Shown piece by piece: positions 48,268 to 57,376 of a stretch of DNA of 64,000 nt. The DNA is from Nodosilinea sp. FACHB-141. GTDB lineage: Bacteria; Cyanobacteriota; Cyanobacteriia; Phormidesmidales; Phormidesmidaceae. The stretch spans positions 62,001 to 126,000 of the forward strand of contig NZ_JACJPP010000003.1 of the NCBI RefSeq assembly GCF_014696135.1, written 5' to 3'. Position 1 is the first letter of the stretch. Each line of letters starts with the position of its first letter. The notes beneath the pieces are model-generated. The model did not search any database. It was given only the letters and a program-made list of their open reading frames with translations, and was not told where the DNA came from. The translations under genes were made by a program, and so were the position numbers.

Positions 48268-48494
48268 TAGCTGTTGACTCTATTACCCCTATGGCACGAG
48301 TATACCCGGTGAACTCTTGATTTCAGAGCAGTGTCGTGGCAGAGCTCATCAAGCGATCGCCAGCTCTAACCGTGAGAATACGGACATATACCCTCCTGGG
48401 TGCACAACTCCTGATGAAGAAACTAGGTTATCCCGCCGATGCCGCCCCTTTGGCCGCTCAGTAAAATCGAGGTACTATACAAAGCGTTATAGTT

Positions 48495-48535
48495 TTCGGG
48501 GGTAACACTCAAGTTGTGTTATACATTCCCCCGAA
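48495..48535 (+). promoter_or_regulatory. structured leader hairpin before a 58-aa gene
   Basis: TTCGGGGG (48495-48502) pairs with CCCCCGAA (48528-48535), and the inner TAACAC pairs with GTGTTA, giving a two-part stem with an asymmetric bulge. It ends 33 nt before the small gene's ATG. No U-tract follows, so it is more likely a 5' leader element than a terminator. Confidence 0.6.
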
Positions 48536-48568
48536 TAGCCACGGTTCGACCAATCAGAGTGCGTTACC

Positions 48569-48745
48569 ATGTCAAACCTTGAGCAGACCATCGAACGAAT
48601 GTTTGCAGCCCGTCGCCTAACCCGAAACGACCAACAGCAACTGATGGCCATGTTTTCTCAGCGCGATCTAAGCCCCAATGATGCCGCCTTGATCAATCGG
48701 GTTTATGAAGCGCTTAGCCAGGGGAGACTGCGGGTCGTCGACTAA
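48569..48745 (+). CDS. small conserved-looking protein (58 aa)
   Basis: A 58-aa protein starting MSNLEQTIERMFAARRLTRN and ending EALSQGRLRVVD, all alpha-helical in appearance. The style (short, helical, RLT-N-DQQQLM) resembles widespread small cyanobacterial proteins of unknown function. It has a hairpin leader upstream. The start has no clear Shine-Dalgarno sequence. I cannot assign a role. Confidence 0.65.
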   Translation: MSNLEQTIERMFAARRLTRNDQQQLMAMFSQRDLSPNDAALINRVYEALSQGRLRVVD

Positions 48746-49052
48746 CTTTTTAGTGTTTGGGGCGTTGGCGATATGTGAGTTAGATGACTCAGATATCACC
48801 AACGCTAGCCAACCTGCAACCAGCACTGATGCACCGCCACTGACACACTGGCACTTTCATCAAAGCCTTAGCAATTTTGCCTTAGCCTCCTCAGGAAGCC
48901 AACCATTGGGCCTCAGGCCGCCTCAGTCCTATAAAAAGGATTTTTCTGGGGCTATAGGATTACCAGACGGTGCCGCCGCTGTCTGATAGATCGAGATTGG
49001 GCCAGGGCCAGATTCGGGGTAAGATCTCCACGACGTTAACTACTGTAAAGTC
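48746..49052. other. intergenic region after the 58-aa gene
   Basis: About 307 bp. A 93-codon open frame crosses it but has no coding character. A short TCCTATA/TATAGGA dyad near 48930-48965 is the only structure noticed. Confidence 0.4.
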
Positions 49053-49418
49053 ATGTCAGACACGCCGGATGCTTCCCCTGAGAAGCCCAAGAAAAAGATT
49101 ATTACCGTAGGAGTTAAAGAAGACGGCGGCGGTGGCGAGGAGCGCCCTAGGGGTCAAGGTAAGCGCTCGGGCGGCGGCGGTAGAGGTCGCGATCGCGACG
49201 ATCGCGATCGCAAGCCCTCGGTCCCTCCCGCTCTCATGCGTGGCCCCAAACCCAAGCCTAAGGTTGAGGCTGTCGAGGAGCCTGAAGCAGCGCCGGAAGA
49301 AACGGCAGCAGATGACGTTGAAGCAGACACCGTTGCCGCTGCTGAAGGTGACGCTGCTGAAACTACGGCAGATAGCCCCGCTGATGCTGAGCCCGACACC
49401 GAAGTGTCGCCAGCCTAG
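49053..49418 (+). CDS. intrinsically disordered Arg/Gly- then acidic-rich protein (121 aa)
   Basis: A 121-aa low-complexity protein: a short N-terminal segment with KPKKKIITVGVKEDGGGG, an RGG-like stretch (GKRSGGGGRGRDRDDRDRK), then an acidic Ala/Glu/Asp tail. Two HIP1 octamers in tandem (49189 and 49204) encode the RDR-DRDR part. The basic then acidic layout suggests RNA or protein binding, but no family is recognised. It is followed by convergent sipA. Confidence 0.65.
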   Translation: MSDTPDASPEKPKKKIITVGVKEDGGGGEERPRGQGKRSGGGGRGRDRDDRDRKPSVPPALMRGPKPKPKVEAVEEPEAAPEETAADDVEADTVAAAEGDAAETTADSPADAEPDTEVSPA

Positions 49419-49453
49419 TTGGCGACAAGGGATGACTTGCAGACCTCGGTAGT

Positions 49454-49684
49454 TTAGTCTGCCGGGGTTTCTGCTAACTCTAAAAACTGGCTATCGACGA
49501 GAAAAGACCCTTTGTCGAATTTAATGCCCCAGTAGCCACCGGGGCGACGGTTGAGAATTACCCCTTCGGCCCCCAGAGGAATTGTATCGGCGGGCCGCAG
49601 CATGGGCATGGGGTCGGCGGTTTTGAAATAGGGGGGCAGGGCGGCGAGGCGGACGCGATCGCCGACGGCAAATTCAGATGTCAT
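49454..49684 (-). CDS. sipA: SipA, NblS-interacting regulatory protein (DUF3148)
   Basis: A 76-aa SH3-like beta protein: FAVGDRVRLAALPPYFKTAD, PMPMLRPADTIPLGAEGVIL, RRPGGYWGIKFDKGSFLVDS. This is the cyanobacterial SipA family, which binds the NblS histidine kinase and enhances its activity in high-light and nutrient-stress signalling. ATG 49684 has GAGG upstream; GTG 49690 is an alternative. Confidence 0.88.
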   Translation of the reverse strand: MTSEFAVGDRVRLAALPPYFKTADPMPMLRPADTIPLGAEGVILNRRPGGYWGIKFDKGSFLVDSQFLELAETPAD

Positions 49685-49789
49685 AGCCACCTCTGGGTCA
49701 ACATGGGATTAAATGCCTCAAACCTAGGGCTGGAGAGCTCTGGACTAGGCTAAGTTCTAGCAGTTGTGATACCTGGAGTGTAGTCTACT

Positions 49790-52700
49790 CTACCGATGAT
49801 ACAGAGGCGCGATCGAGGGCTTTGGGCTGATGGCCGGGGTTTCACTGGCCCCTAGTGTCACCAAGGCCGCTTTTTGAGCTTCGGTGAGGCCAGTTACCCC
49901 AGCGATCGCCATGCCCTCGTAGGGGCGAGGCACCCGCAGCGTTTCTTCGTGGCAGTAGATAAAGCCGTTGGGGGTCGGTAGTTTCTGCCAAATCTGGATA
50001 GTTTCGTCTTGGCTACAGCTAATTAGGCGATCGCCGTCGGCGCTAAAGGTAACGTATCGCACCCATTTTTCGTGACCGCAAAGGGTTTGATGGCATTGGC
50101 GAGTGCGCAGGTTCCACAGCCTGATGATGGTATCGCCGCCGCAGCTGGCCAGCCACTGGCCATCGGGGCTAAAGGCCACGGCTAGTACTAGGCTGGGATG
50201 GGTGCCGATGACGGTGCGGTGACCCAGCTTTAAATCCCATAGCATGACATAGCCATTAGAGCCGCCGCTGGAGAGGAACCGGCCATCCGGGCTGAAGGCC
50301 AGTCCCCGCACCCAGCTGCCCTCGCAGGGCAAGGTTTGCAGGCAGGTTTGGGATTCAAGATCCCACAGGCGCACGGTTTGATCTTGGCTGCCGCTGGCCA
50401 GGCGGCGACCATCGGGGCTAATGGCCAATGTCCAAACGCCGCTGGTGTGGCCGTTGAAGGTACCTTCGCAGGTGTGGCTGGTGAGATTCCACAGGCGCAG
50501 GGTGCCATCTAGACTGCCGCTGACTAGGCGATCGCCCTGGGGGCAAAAGGCCAAGGCCCAAACCTCATGGCTATGGTCAGTCCAGGTGGCGCGGCAATTA
50601 CCAGTTTCGCTATCCCAGAGGCGCACGGTACGATCTTCTCCACTGCTGACAATCCAGCGGCCGTCGGGGCTGACCGCTACGGCAAAGACCCAGCCATCGT
50701 GCCCCATAAACCTTCGGGGAGCAGCCGGGGTAGTTAGCGGCCACAGGCGCACCTGGCGATCTTGGCCACCGCTGACCAGACAGTCACCCTGGGGATGCAG
50801 CGCTACCGACCACACGCCGCTGTTATGGCCGCGCAGCACCCGCAGGGGCTGGTGGTTCTGGCTATCCCACAGGCGCACGGATTGATCTTCGCTGGCGCTG
50901 GCTAGGATGTAGCCGTTCTCTTTGGCAGATGTTTCCCCCACGGGGCTAAAGGCGACGTTTGAGATCCAGCTGCTGTGGCCCTTAACCGCCCATTTGATTT
51001 GCCCGGTCTGCCAGTTCCACAGGCGCAGGATCTGGTCATCACCGCCGCTGGCTAGGGTGCGCCCGTCGGGGCTGAAGGCCACTGAACGCGCCGCTTGGAG
51101 GGAACTTGGCGATCGCCCCTTGGGCTCGGTCTGGCACCATCGCACCGGCGCTTGGGTGCCAACATCCCAAATGCCGATGTGGCCGTTGTGGTGACCGCTG
51201 GCTAAGGTTTGTCCGTCAGGGCTAAAGGCGATCGACCACACGGGTGACCCAGTTGCCACAACGGTGCTGTCGCCGCTGGCCAAGTCCCACAGGCGCAGAG
51301 TGCCGTCATAGCTGCCGCTCACCAGGAGTTCAGAGCGATTCTGAAACGGAATGCTTCGCGCTTTGCTCAGGTTCAAACCACCTCGCAGGTAGCCCTGGGG
51401 GGAAAACGCCACCGATCGCACTTCGTCAGTATGGCCCACCAAACTGTGAACTAAGGTCTGAGTACGCACATTCCACACGCGGATCTGGTGATCTTCGCAG
51501 CCGCTGACCAGAAAGCGCCCGTCGGAACTAAAAGCGAGGGAAAAAACCCGGCTGGAGGAGTCTTTGAGCTGGCCATAGCGATCGCCGGTTTTGAGATCCC
51601 ACAGGTCGATGGTGCCGTTGGCGCTGCTGGCCAGGGTTTGGTTGTTGGGGCTAAAGGCCACCGCCCAGCACCAGCCGTCTTGGGCGTGCAGGGTGAGCAT
51701 CGGCTGGGCATCGCTGACCCGCCACAGGTGAATTTCGTAGCTGACATCGCTGGCCGCCAACAGCTGACCATCGGGGCTAAAGGCAATGGCTAGCACCTGG
51801 CTAAAGGTGTCTTTAAACACCGAGCGCGACAGGTCGGCCTGAGCAAAGTTGGCGTTGTGCAGGGTGCTGTCTTGTAGATAGGCCTGCCAGATCGTCTGCT
51901 CAGAAAAATCCCAGCCTTCCAGGGAAACGCCGGCTTGCTGGAGCAGATTGATCAGGTTGCCACAGGCGTAGCTCTGCAAACTCTGCCCGCGCCAGGTGTC
52001 AAGGTGATGGCGCAGGCGCTGGGCCAAACTGTCAGGTCGCAGCCGCAGCCGTTCCAATACGGGTTGCAGAATCAGCCGAGTTTGGCTGTCGCGAATGTAG
52101 TCTTTAGCCTGGGCCAAAACTAGGGCGTGGGTGTGCATCGGGCCGGGGTCAATTGTCGGGGGAGCCAGAATGGCTTGGCTGACTTGCTCCACCAGCCAGT
52201 CGGTCATATATTCCATCACCACGGGCTGGAGGGTGAAGCGCGTGCTACGAGAATTAGCCCGCGGGGTGTCGCGCTCGATTAGCGATCGCCGCTCCAGGCT
52301 GGTGAGGGCTTCGATTAGCTCGCCCAGAGCCAGGGGCGCCGCCAGGGAAGCGCGCACCTGCGCTAGGGTGACGGGCTCGCGGTGAATGGCGAGCCAGGCC
52401 ATCACCTGCTGCTCGACAGATGTAAGGCGATCGAGCTGGTGGGTCAGCAGATTGCGAATGTCGCCGAATACCGAGTCTCCCTGGGCTAAAATCTGCACAA
52501 ACGGCCCTAGCTGTCCGTCAAAAAAGTCTTGCACCACAGCGGCTACCATCTTGAGGGCCAGGGGGTTGCCGGCGTAGTGATTGACCAGGTGCTGCCAGTC
52601 GGCAGAGCTACCGGTAAATTGGCCCCGCGCCTGGAAGATGGACTGGCCGACTCGGGGCGGCAAGCCCCCCAAACGCAGGGAGCGAATCGGTAGGGTAGCT

Positions 52701-53527
52701 CCTTCCTGCTGAGCGATTTCTTTGATTTTTTCGCGGCTGGTGAGCACGACGGTGCTCTGGTGATCGACATTGCCCAGGCTGTAGAACAGCTGAGCGTAGT
52801 TTTCGTACCCTGGCTGGTAGGTGCCGGTACGATCGCGCGGCTGCAAAATCGTTTCGCCGTTGTCGAGCACGATCAAACTGCGGTGCTGGCGCAGCTGATC
52901 GAGCAGCGATCGCAGCAGACCGTCAAACTCAGCGGCGACGTTGGTTCCGGGTGCCAGCACCCCCAGCAGATCTTTGAGCAGGTCGTTGACCAGGGGGGCA
53001 TGGCGCAGCGATCGCCAGATCACCACCTCAAAGCGGTCTTGCACCTGCTGGGCTAGCTTCACCGCCAGGGTGGTTTTGCCGATACCCCCCATACCAAACA
53101 GCCCCACCAGCCGACAGCCATCGGCAACCACCCAGTCTTGCAGCTGGGCCAGCTCGTCGGTGCGTCCATAGAACAACGTGGCGGTGGCGGCGTCGCCCCA
53201 GTCGCGACGCCGCCGAAAAGGGGCGACACTGGGGCTGATTGCCGATAGGTCGGGGGCTTTGACCGTCAGGGCTTTGAGCTGGCGGGCTAGAACCGCCCGC
53301 AGATTGCGCTTAGTGACTTTTTCTCCCAGGTGTGAGGAGAGACACTGCCATAGGTCAGACCCCATCTGTTTGATGTAGCCCACCTCGTAGCCCAGGGCCA
53401 GGGCCGTGTCTTGGTAGGTGCGATCGCCCCATGCCTGCTGAAACAACGTCGTCTGCAGTGGACTGAGCGCCACCCCCTGCGCAACGAGAACCCGCTCAAC
53501 CAGTCCTAACGCATCGTCATCGGTCAT
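49790..53527 (-). CDS. STAND NTPase: HTH-like N-domain, NB-ARC, pentapeptide segment, 14 WD40 repeats
   Basis: A 1245-aa protein. Residues about 1-95 are a helical domain with a predicted helix-turn-helix (TYQDTALALGYEVGYIKQMG). An NB-ARC ATPase follows (P-loop GLFGMGGIGKTTLAVKLA near 145; SLIVLDNGETIL Walker B), then a helical region, a short pentapeptide-repeat stretch (LHNANFAQADLSRSVF) and 14 WD40 repeats (about 580-1210), enough for two seven-bladed propellers. STAND proteins oligomerise on ligand binding; cyanobacterial WD40 members are mostly uncharacterised, some related to antiviral sensors. It is divergent from the BMP operon. Confidence 0.9.
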   Translation of the reverse strand: MTDDDALGLVERVLVAQGVALSPLQTTLFQQAWGDRTYQDTALALGYEVGYIKQMGSDLWQCLSSHLGEKVTKRNLRAVLARQLKALTVKAPDLSAISPSVAPFRRRRDWGDAATATLFYGRTDELAQLQDWVVADGCRLVGLFGMGGIGKTTLAVKLAQQVQDRFEVVIWRSLRHAPLVNDLLKDLLGVLAPGTNVAAEFDGLLRSLLDQLRQHRSLIVLDNGETILQPRDRTGTYQPGYENYAQLFYSLGNVDHQSTVVLTSREKIKEIAQQEGATLPIRSLRLGGLPPRVGQSIFQARGQFTGSSADWQHLVNHYAGNPLALKMVAAVVQDFFDGQLGPFVQILAQGDSVFGDIRNLLTHQLDRLTSVEQQVMAWLAIHREPVTLAQVRASLAAPLALGELIEALTSLERRSLIERDTPRANSRSTRFTLQPVVMEYMTDWLVEQVSQAILAPPTIDPGPMHTHALVLAQAKDYIRDSQTRLILQPVLERLRLRPDSLAQRLRHHLDTWRGQSLQSYACGNLINLLQQAGVSLEGWDFSEQTIWQAYLQDSTLHNANFAQADLSRSVFKDTFSQVLAIAFSPDGQLLAASDVSYEIHLWRVSDAQPMLTLHAQDGWCWAVAFSPNNQTLASSANGTIDLWDLKTGDRYGQLKDSSSRVFSLAFSSDGRFLVSGCEDHQIRVWNVRTQTLVHSLVGHTDEVRSVAFSPQGYLRGGLNLSKARSIPFQNRSELLVSGSYDGTLRLWDLASGDSTVVATGSPVWSIAFSPDGQTLASGHHNGHIGIWDVGTQAPVRWCQTEPKGRSPSSLQAARSVAFSPDGRTLASGGDDQILRLWNWQTGQIKWAVKGHSSWISNVAFSPVGETSAKENGYILASASEDQSVRLWDSQNHQPLRVLRGHNSGVWSVALHPQGDCLVSGGQDRQVRLWPLTTPAAPRRFMGHDGWVFAVAVSPDGRWIVSSGEDRTVRLWDSETGNCRATWTDHSHEVWALAFCPQGDRLVSGSLDGTLRLWNLTSHTCEGTFNGHTSGVWTLAISPDGRRLASGSQDQTVRLWDLESQTCLQTLPCEGSWVRGLAFSPDGRFLSSGGSNGYVMLWDLKLGHRTVIGTHPSLVLAVAFSPDGQWLASCGGDTIIRLWNLRTRQCHQTLCGHEKWVRYVTFSADGDRLISCSQDETIQIWQKLPTPNGFIYCHEETLRVPRPYEGMAIAGVTGLTEAQKAALVTLGASETPAISPKPSIAPLYHR

Positions 53528-53533
53528 GGTGGT

Positions 53534-53547
53534 GTATCCAGCGTTAC
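53534..53547. promoter_or_regulatory. possible NtcA box (GTA-N8-TAC)
   Basis: GTATCCAGCGTTAC fits the nitrogen regulator NtcA consensus. It lies 7 bp before the STAND gene and about 250 bp before the BMP operon. No good -10 box lies at the expected distance, and such a 6-base pattern occurs by chance every 4 kb. Confidence 0.3.
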
Positions 53548-53794
53548 CTACTGCTCTAAAACTGAAGCGGTATGGGGCTTAAGGGAGTTCTCTGAGGCTG
53601 ATCCTAGCCAAGCCCTACCCCCAACTTTGTACCTTGGGTAACATTTCGCTCGCTGGACCGGGTTTTGCCCGATCAGAAACGTACTTTTGGCGCACTTTCC
53701 TCGCACCTCCCCGCCCGCCCGGCATTGGTAGTCTCTCCTTAACATTCAGCGCTTCAACCGGACTACCTTTCACCCTCACTAAGGAGAATCCCCC

Positions 53795-54955
53795 ATGCGG
53801 AAACCCATGTTTCAGGTGACCCGTCGCCAGGCGATCCGGGGATTGCTGGCTACCGGCGCCTTTGGCCTCACGGTAAAGCTCAGCGGCTGCAGCAACTCCC
53901 CCACGGCGGCAGGGGGCAGCGACACCCTCACTGCGGGGTTCATCTACGTCGGTCCCAAGGATGACTATGGCTACAACCAGGCCCACGCCGAAGGGCGCGC
54001 TAGCCTAGACGGCCTCGACGGAGTCAAAACCTCCGAAGAAGCTAGCGTGCCCGAAACCAACGCGGTGCAGGAAAGCATTCGCAGCATGATTGACCTGGAC
54101 GGGGCCACGGCGATTTTTGCCACCTCCTTTGGCTACTTTGACCCCCACGTGCTGGCCCTGGCCAAAGACTTTCCCGAGGTGCAGTTTTTCCACTGCGGCG
54201 GCCTGTACCAAGAGAGCGTGCACCCCAACAATGTCGGCAGCTACTTTGGCTACATCGACGAAGCCCAGTACGTGGCGGGCGTTGTCGCCGCCCACACCTC
54301 AACCAGCAAACGGCTGGGGTTCATCGGCGCCAAGCCCATTCCTCAGGTGCTGCGCAACGTTAACAGCTTTACCCTAGGAGCTCGCAGCATCGACCCCAGC
54401 GCCACGACCCAAGTGATTTTTACCGGCGACTGGGCCGACCCGGTGCGCGAGGCCGAGGCCGCCAACAGCATGGCTGACCAGGGTATTGACGTGCTCACCT
54501 GCCACGTTGACAGTCCCAAGGTGGTGATCGAAACCGCCGAGCGGCGCGGCATTTTTGCCACGGGCTACCACGCCAACCAGGCCGAACTGGCCCCCCAGGG
54601 GTACCTCACCGGGGCCGAGTGGGACTGGTCGACAGTGTACAAGAACTACGTCAGCCTGCTGCAAGAGGGCAAAACCCTGATGAACGGCGGCATTCCCCAC
54701 CTGGTGCGGGGCGGCTTTAAGGACGGCTTTTTGAAGCTGTCACCCTTTGGCCCAGCGGTGAGCGCCTCGGCCCAACAGGCGGCAGAGGCCGCCCAGGCCC
54801 AGCTGATCTCCGGGGAACTGGTGATTTACAAAGGCGAAATCAAAGACAACCAGGGCAAGACCGTGGTCGCTGGTGGCAAAGAATTGGGGCAGACGGCGAT
54901 CGAGCTGGAGCAGATGAACTGGCTGGCGGAAAGGGTGATGGGGAGTGTGGGGTAG
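53795..54955 (+). CDS. BMP-family ABC substrate-binding lipoprotein
   Basis: A 386-aa binding protein of the Bmp/PnrA/TmpC family, whose known members bind nucleosides or related purines. Signal: twin-arginine RRQAIRGLL and lipobox LSGC (Cys32). Core: FIYVGPKDDYGYNQAHAEGR, ATAIFATSFGYFDPHVLAL, RLGFIGAKPIPQVLRNVNSF, QGIDVLTCHVDSPKVV. AAGGAGA precedes the ATG. It heads an operon with two permeases, an ATPase and amide hydrolases. The ligand is not fixed by the sequence; a small nitrogen-rich compound is suggested by the operon. Confidence 0.9.
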   Translation: MRKPMFQVTRRQAIRGLLATGAFGLTVKLSGCSNSPTAAGGSDTLTAGFIYVGPKDDYGYNQAHAEGRASLDGLDGVKTSEEASVPETNAVQESIRSMIDLDGATAIFATSFGYFDPHVLALAKDFPEVQFFHCGGLYQESVHPNNVGSYFGYIDEAQYVAGVVAAHTSTSKRLGFIGAKPIPQVLRNVNSFTLGARSIDPSATTQVIFTGDWADPVREAEAANSMADQGIDVLTCHVDSPKVVIETAERRGIFATGYHANQAELAPQGYLTGAEWDWSTVYKNYVSLLQEGKTLMNGGIPHLVRGGFKDGFLKLSPFGPAVSASAQQAAEAAQAQLISGELVIYKGEIKDNQGKTVVAGGKELGQTAIELEQMNWLAERVMGSVG

Positions 54956-55025
54956 GGGAGTAGGTAGGCAGGTGGATGGGTAGAGGGTGGATGGGTGGAT
55001 GGTCGTAGGGTGGGTATTGCCCACC
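54956..55025. repeat. STRR tract followed by a REP-like hairpin
   Basis: GGTGGATGGGTAGAG-type units (54956-55002), then GTAGGGTGGGTATTGCCCACC (55005-55025), a GTAG-headed hairpin related to the one at 18810. It is inserted between the binding-protein and permease genes. Confidence 0.7.
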
Positions 55026-55201
55026 GTTCATCTATGGCTCTTATCAATCGGCAATGGCCACCATGCACCTGAAGCCCTTACCCTCTAGCCCTTGTGTAGT
55101 TGCGCTACTCAATCTACGTGTCCCATCGTCTCTAGAATTTTTTGACCGTAACGTTTCTCTGACGACGTTATTGAGCATCCAGTGAACTAAGGAGCATGAC
55201 G

Positions 55202-56299
55202 ATGAGCGATCGCTGGCGGAGTCTTCTCGAAAAAATCTGCATTCCGACTGGGGCGCTGCTGGCGGCCCTGGTGATATTTGGTCTGTTTTGTAGCCTGGCG
55301 GGGGCGAACCCGTTTGGGGTGTATTACTCGATCTATCGCGCCGCTTTCGGCAGCTGGAGTTCGTTTCAGAACACGCTGATTCAGGCGTCGCCGCTGATGT
55401 TGAGTGCCCTCTGTACCGCTTTGCCGGCGAGGCTAGGGCTGGTGATTATTGGTAATGAAGGGGCGTTAGTGCTGGGGGGGCTAGCCGCCGTGGCCGGGGG
55501 GCTCACCTTAGGGGGCTGGGGTTTGCCCACCCCTGGGGTGCAGCTGGGCATGGCCCTGGCCGGTATGGCGGCGGGCGGCATCTGGATTGCCATTGTCGGG
55601 GCGCTGCGGCACTACCGGGCAGTGAATGAGACCATTAGCAGCTTGCTGATGAACTACATCGCGATCGCGCTGCTCAACCACATGGTCAACGGCCCCATGA
55701 AGGACCCCAGCTCCCTTAACAAGCCCTCTAGCTATCCCCTGCCCGAAATTCACATGCTGGGCAATCTCCCCGGTAGCCGGGTGCACTATGGCCTGGTGCT
55801 GGGTTTGGTAGCCTGCGGCCTAGCCTACTTCTTGATTCAGCGGACGACCTTTGGCTTTGCGGCGCGCACCGCTGGGGGCAATGTGCGGGCGGCGCGGGTG
55901 GCGGGGTTGCCCGTGGGCAAGCTCACCCTGGCGATCTGCTTTTTGGGCGGGGCCTGCGCAGGCCTGGCGGGGATGGTTGAGGTGGCGGCAGTTCACGGAC
56001 GGGCCAACGAATCGCTGAACGCGAACTACGGCTACGGCGGCGTGCTGGTGGCGTTTATTGCCCGCCACAACCCGATCGCGGCCAGCTTAGTGGCCCTGCT
56101 CCTAGGCGGCATTCTCGCCAGCGGCGGCATTCTCCAGCGCAGCCACGGCCTGCCCGACGCCACGGTGATGGTGTTCCAGGGCATTGTGTTTCTCACGGTG
56201 CTCTACAGCGACTCGCTCTACGGGCGGCTGCCAATCTTTAAGGAGCGCCCCCCCAAGGTACGGCCCACGCCCCCGGTGGTGACGGCGAGCCCGGTTTAG
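55202..56299 (+). CDS. ABC permease (BPD_transp_2 / YufP type)
   Basis: A 365-aa inner-membrane permease with about nine hydrophobic segments and the family motif ALPARLGLVIIGNEGALVLG and ARTAGGNVRAARVAGLPVGK. It pairs with the next permease to form the channel of the BMP importer. ATG 55202 was chosen because AAGGAG lies 7 nt upstream; ATG 55196 is only 1 nt from it. Confidence 0.9.
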   Translation: MSDRWRSLLEKICIPTGALLAALVIFGLFCSLAGANPFGVYYSIYRAAFGSWSSFQNTLIQASPLMLSALCTALPARLGLVIIGNEGALVLGGLAAVAGGLTLGGWGLPTPGVQLGMALAGMAAGGIWIAIVGALRHYRAVNETISSLLMNYIAIALLNHMVNGPMKDPSSLNKPSSYPLPEIHMLGNLPGSRVHYGLVLGLVACGLAYFLIQRTTFGFAARTAGGNVRAARVAGLPVGKLTLAICFLGGACAGLAGMVEVAAVHGRANESLNANYGYGGVLVAFIARHNPIAASLVALLLGGILASGGILQRSHGLPDATVMVFQGIVFLTVLYSDSLYGRLPIFKERPPKVRPTPPVVTASPV

Positions 56300-56323
56300 G
56301 TCGGTCAGGGAGATAAACCCACC

Positions 56324-56352
56324 GTAGGGGCTTAGCAGTGCTAAGCCCCTAC
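56324..56352 (+). repeat. REP-like palindrome GTAGGGGCTTAGCA
   Basis: GTAGGGGCTTAGCA and its exact reverse complement separated by one G: a 14-bp-arm hairpin, GTAG-headed, between the two permease genes. Confidence 0.85.
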
Positions 56353-56401
56353 CGAGAACGTCACGTTTTTAGTGCAATCACACCCACGGAGAGTTAGAAC
56401 C

Positions 56402-57331
56402 ATGGCCAGTGAAGCTTTGGGTTGGTGGGGCGTACCCCTCGCCATCATTGCCGGAACCCTGCGGGGGAGCGCCCCCTTTCTGTTTGTCAGTCTGGGGGAA
56501 TGTCTGACCGAAAAAAGCGGCAAGATCAACCTCGGCCTCGAAGGCACCCTGCTGCTGGGGGCGATGAGTGCCTACGCCGTGTCGTACCTGACCGGGTCGC
56601 CCTGGCTGGGGGTGATTGTGGCCGGTGTTGCGGGCATGTTTTTGGGGCTAATTCACGGCTGGCTGGCCCAGCAGCCGCGGGTGAATGACGTGGCGGTGGG
56701 CATCGCCATGATTATCTTTGGCAGCGGCCTGGCGTTCTTTTTGGGCAAGCCGTTTATTCAGCCTTCGGCCCCCCAGTTACCGGTAATTTTTCTGGGGGCC
56801 TGGAGTCAGATGCCCCAGGTGCAGTCGGCATTGCAGATTAGCCCGCTGTTTTTGGTGGGGGTGGCGATCGCCCCGCTGATGCAGTGGTTCTTTCGCTCGA
56901 GCCGCTGGGGGCTGCTGGTGCGCGCCGTGGGCGACAGCCCCGACGCCGCCAAAGCGATGGGGATTTCGATCTTCAAGGTGCGCATGGCCAGCATTGTGGC
57001 AGGCAGCTTTTTGGCCGGTATTGGCGGCGCATCCCTATCGCTGTTTTACCCCGGCAGCTGGTCAGAGCGGATCTCGAGCGGTCAGGGCTTGATGGCCGTG
57101 GCCCTGGTGATTTTTGCCCGCTGGAACCCGGTGCAGTGCCTCTACGCGTCGCTGCTGTTTGGCGGTGCCCAGGCGATCGGCCCGGCCCTGCAATCGGTGG
57201 GCATTGACGCCTACTACTACTTGTTCAACGCTTCGCCATACATTCTGACCCTGCTGATTATGGTGATTACCTGTTCGCCCAAGCGCACGTTAACCGGCGC
57301 ACCGGGAGCATTGGGACAAGCTCAGGAGTAA
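56402..57331 (+). CDS. ABC permease (BPD_transp_2 / YufQ type)
   Basis: A 309-aa permease with about eight hydrophobic segments: SLGECLTEKSGKINLGLEGT, VRAVGDSPDAAKAMGISIFK. It is the second channel subunit. ATG 56402 follows GGAGAG; GTG 56372 is in frame but runs into repeat-flanked DNA. Confidence 0.9.
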   Translation: MASEALGWWGVPLAIIAGTLRGSAPFLFVSLGECLTEKSGKINLGLEGTLLLGAMSAYAVSYLTGSPWLGVIVAGVAGMFLGLIHGWLAQQPRVNDVAVGIAMIIFGSGLAFFLGKPFIQPSAPQLPVIFLGAWSQMPQVQSALQISPLFLVGVAIAPLMQWFFRSSRWGLLVRAVGDSPDAAKAMGISIFKVRMASIVAGSFLAGIGGASLSLFYPGSWSERISSGQGLMAVALVIFARWNPVQCLYASLLFGGAQAIGPALQSVGIDAYYYLFNASPYILTLLIMVITCSPKRTLTGAPGALGQAQE

Positions 57332-57376
57332 CAGTTTGCCACCGTCTTTTAATGCATTTTGTAGGAATGTTTCGCT

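Noticed and set aside
48705..48986. 93-codon open frame after the 58-aa gene
   Set aside because: It starts inside the 58-aa gene in another frame, has no ribosome site and no coding character.
54960..55030. GGTGGATGGG repeats considered as a CRISPR array
   Set aside because: Units are 7-10 bp, directly tandem and have no unique spacers; they match cyanobacterial STRR tracts seen in many gaps.
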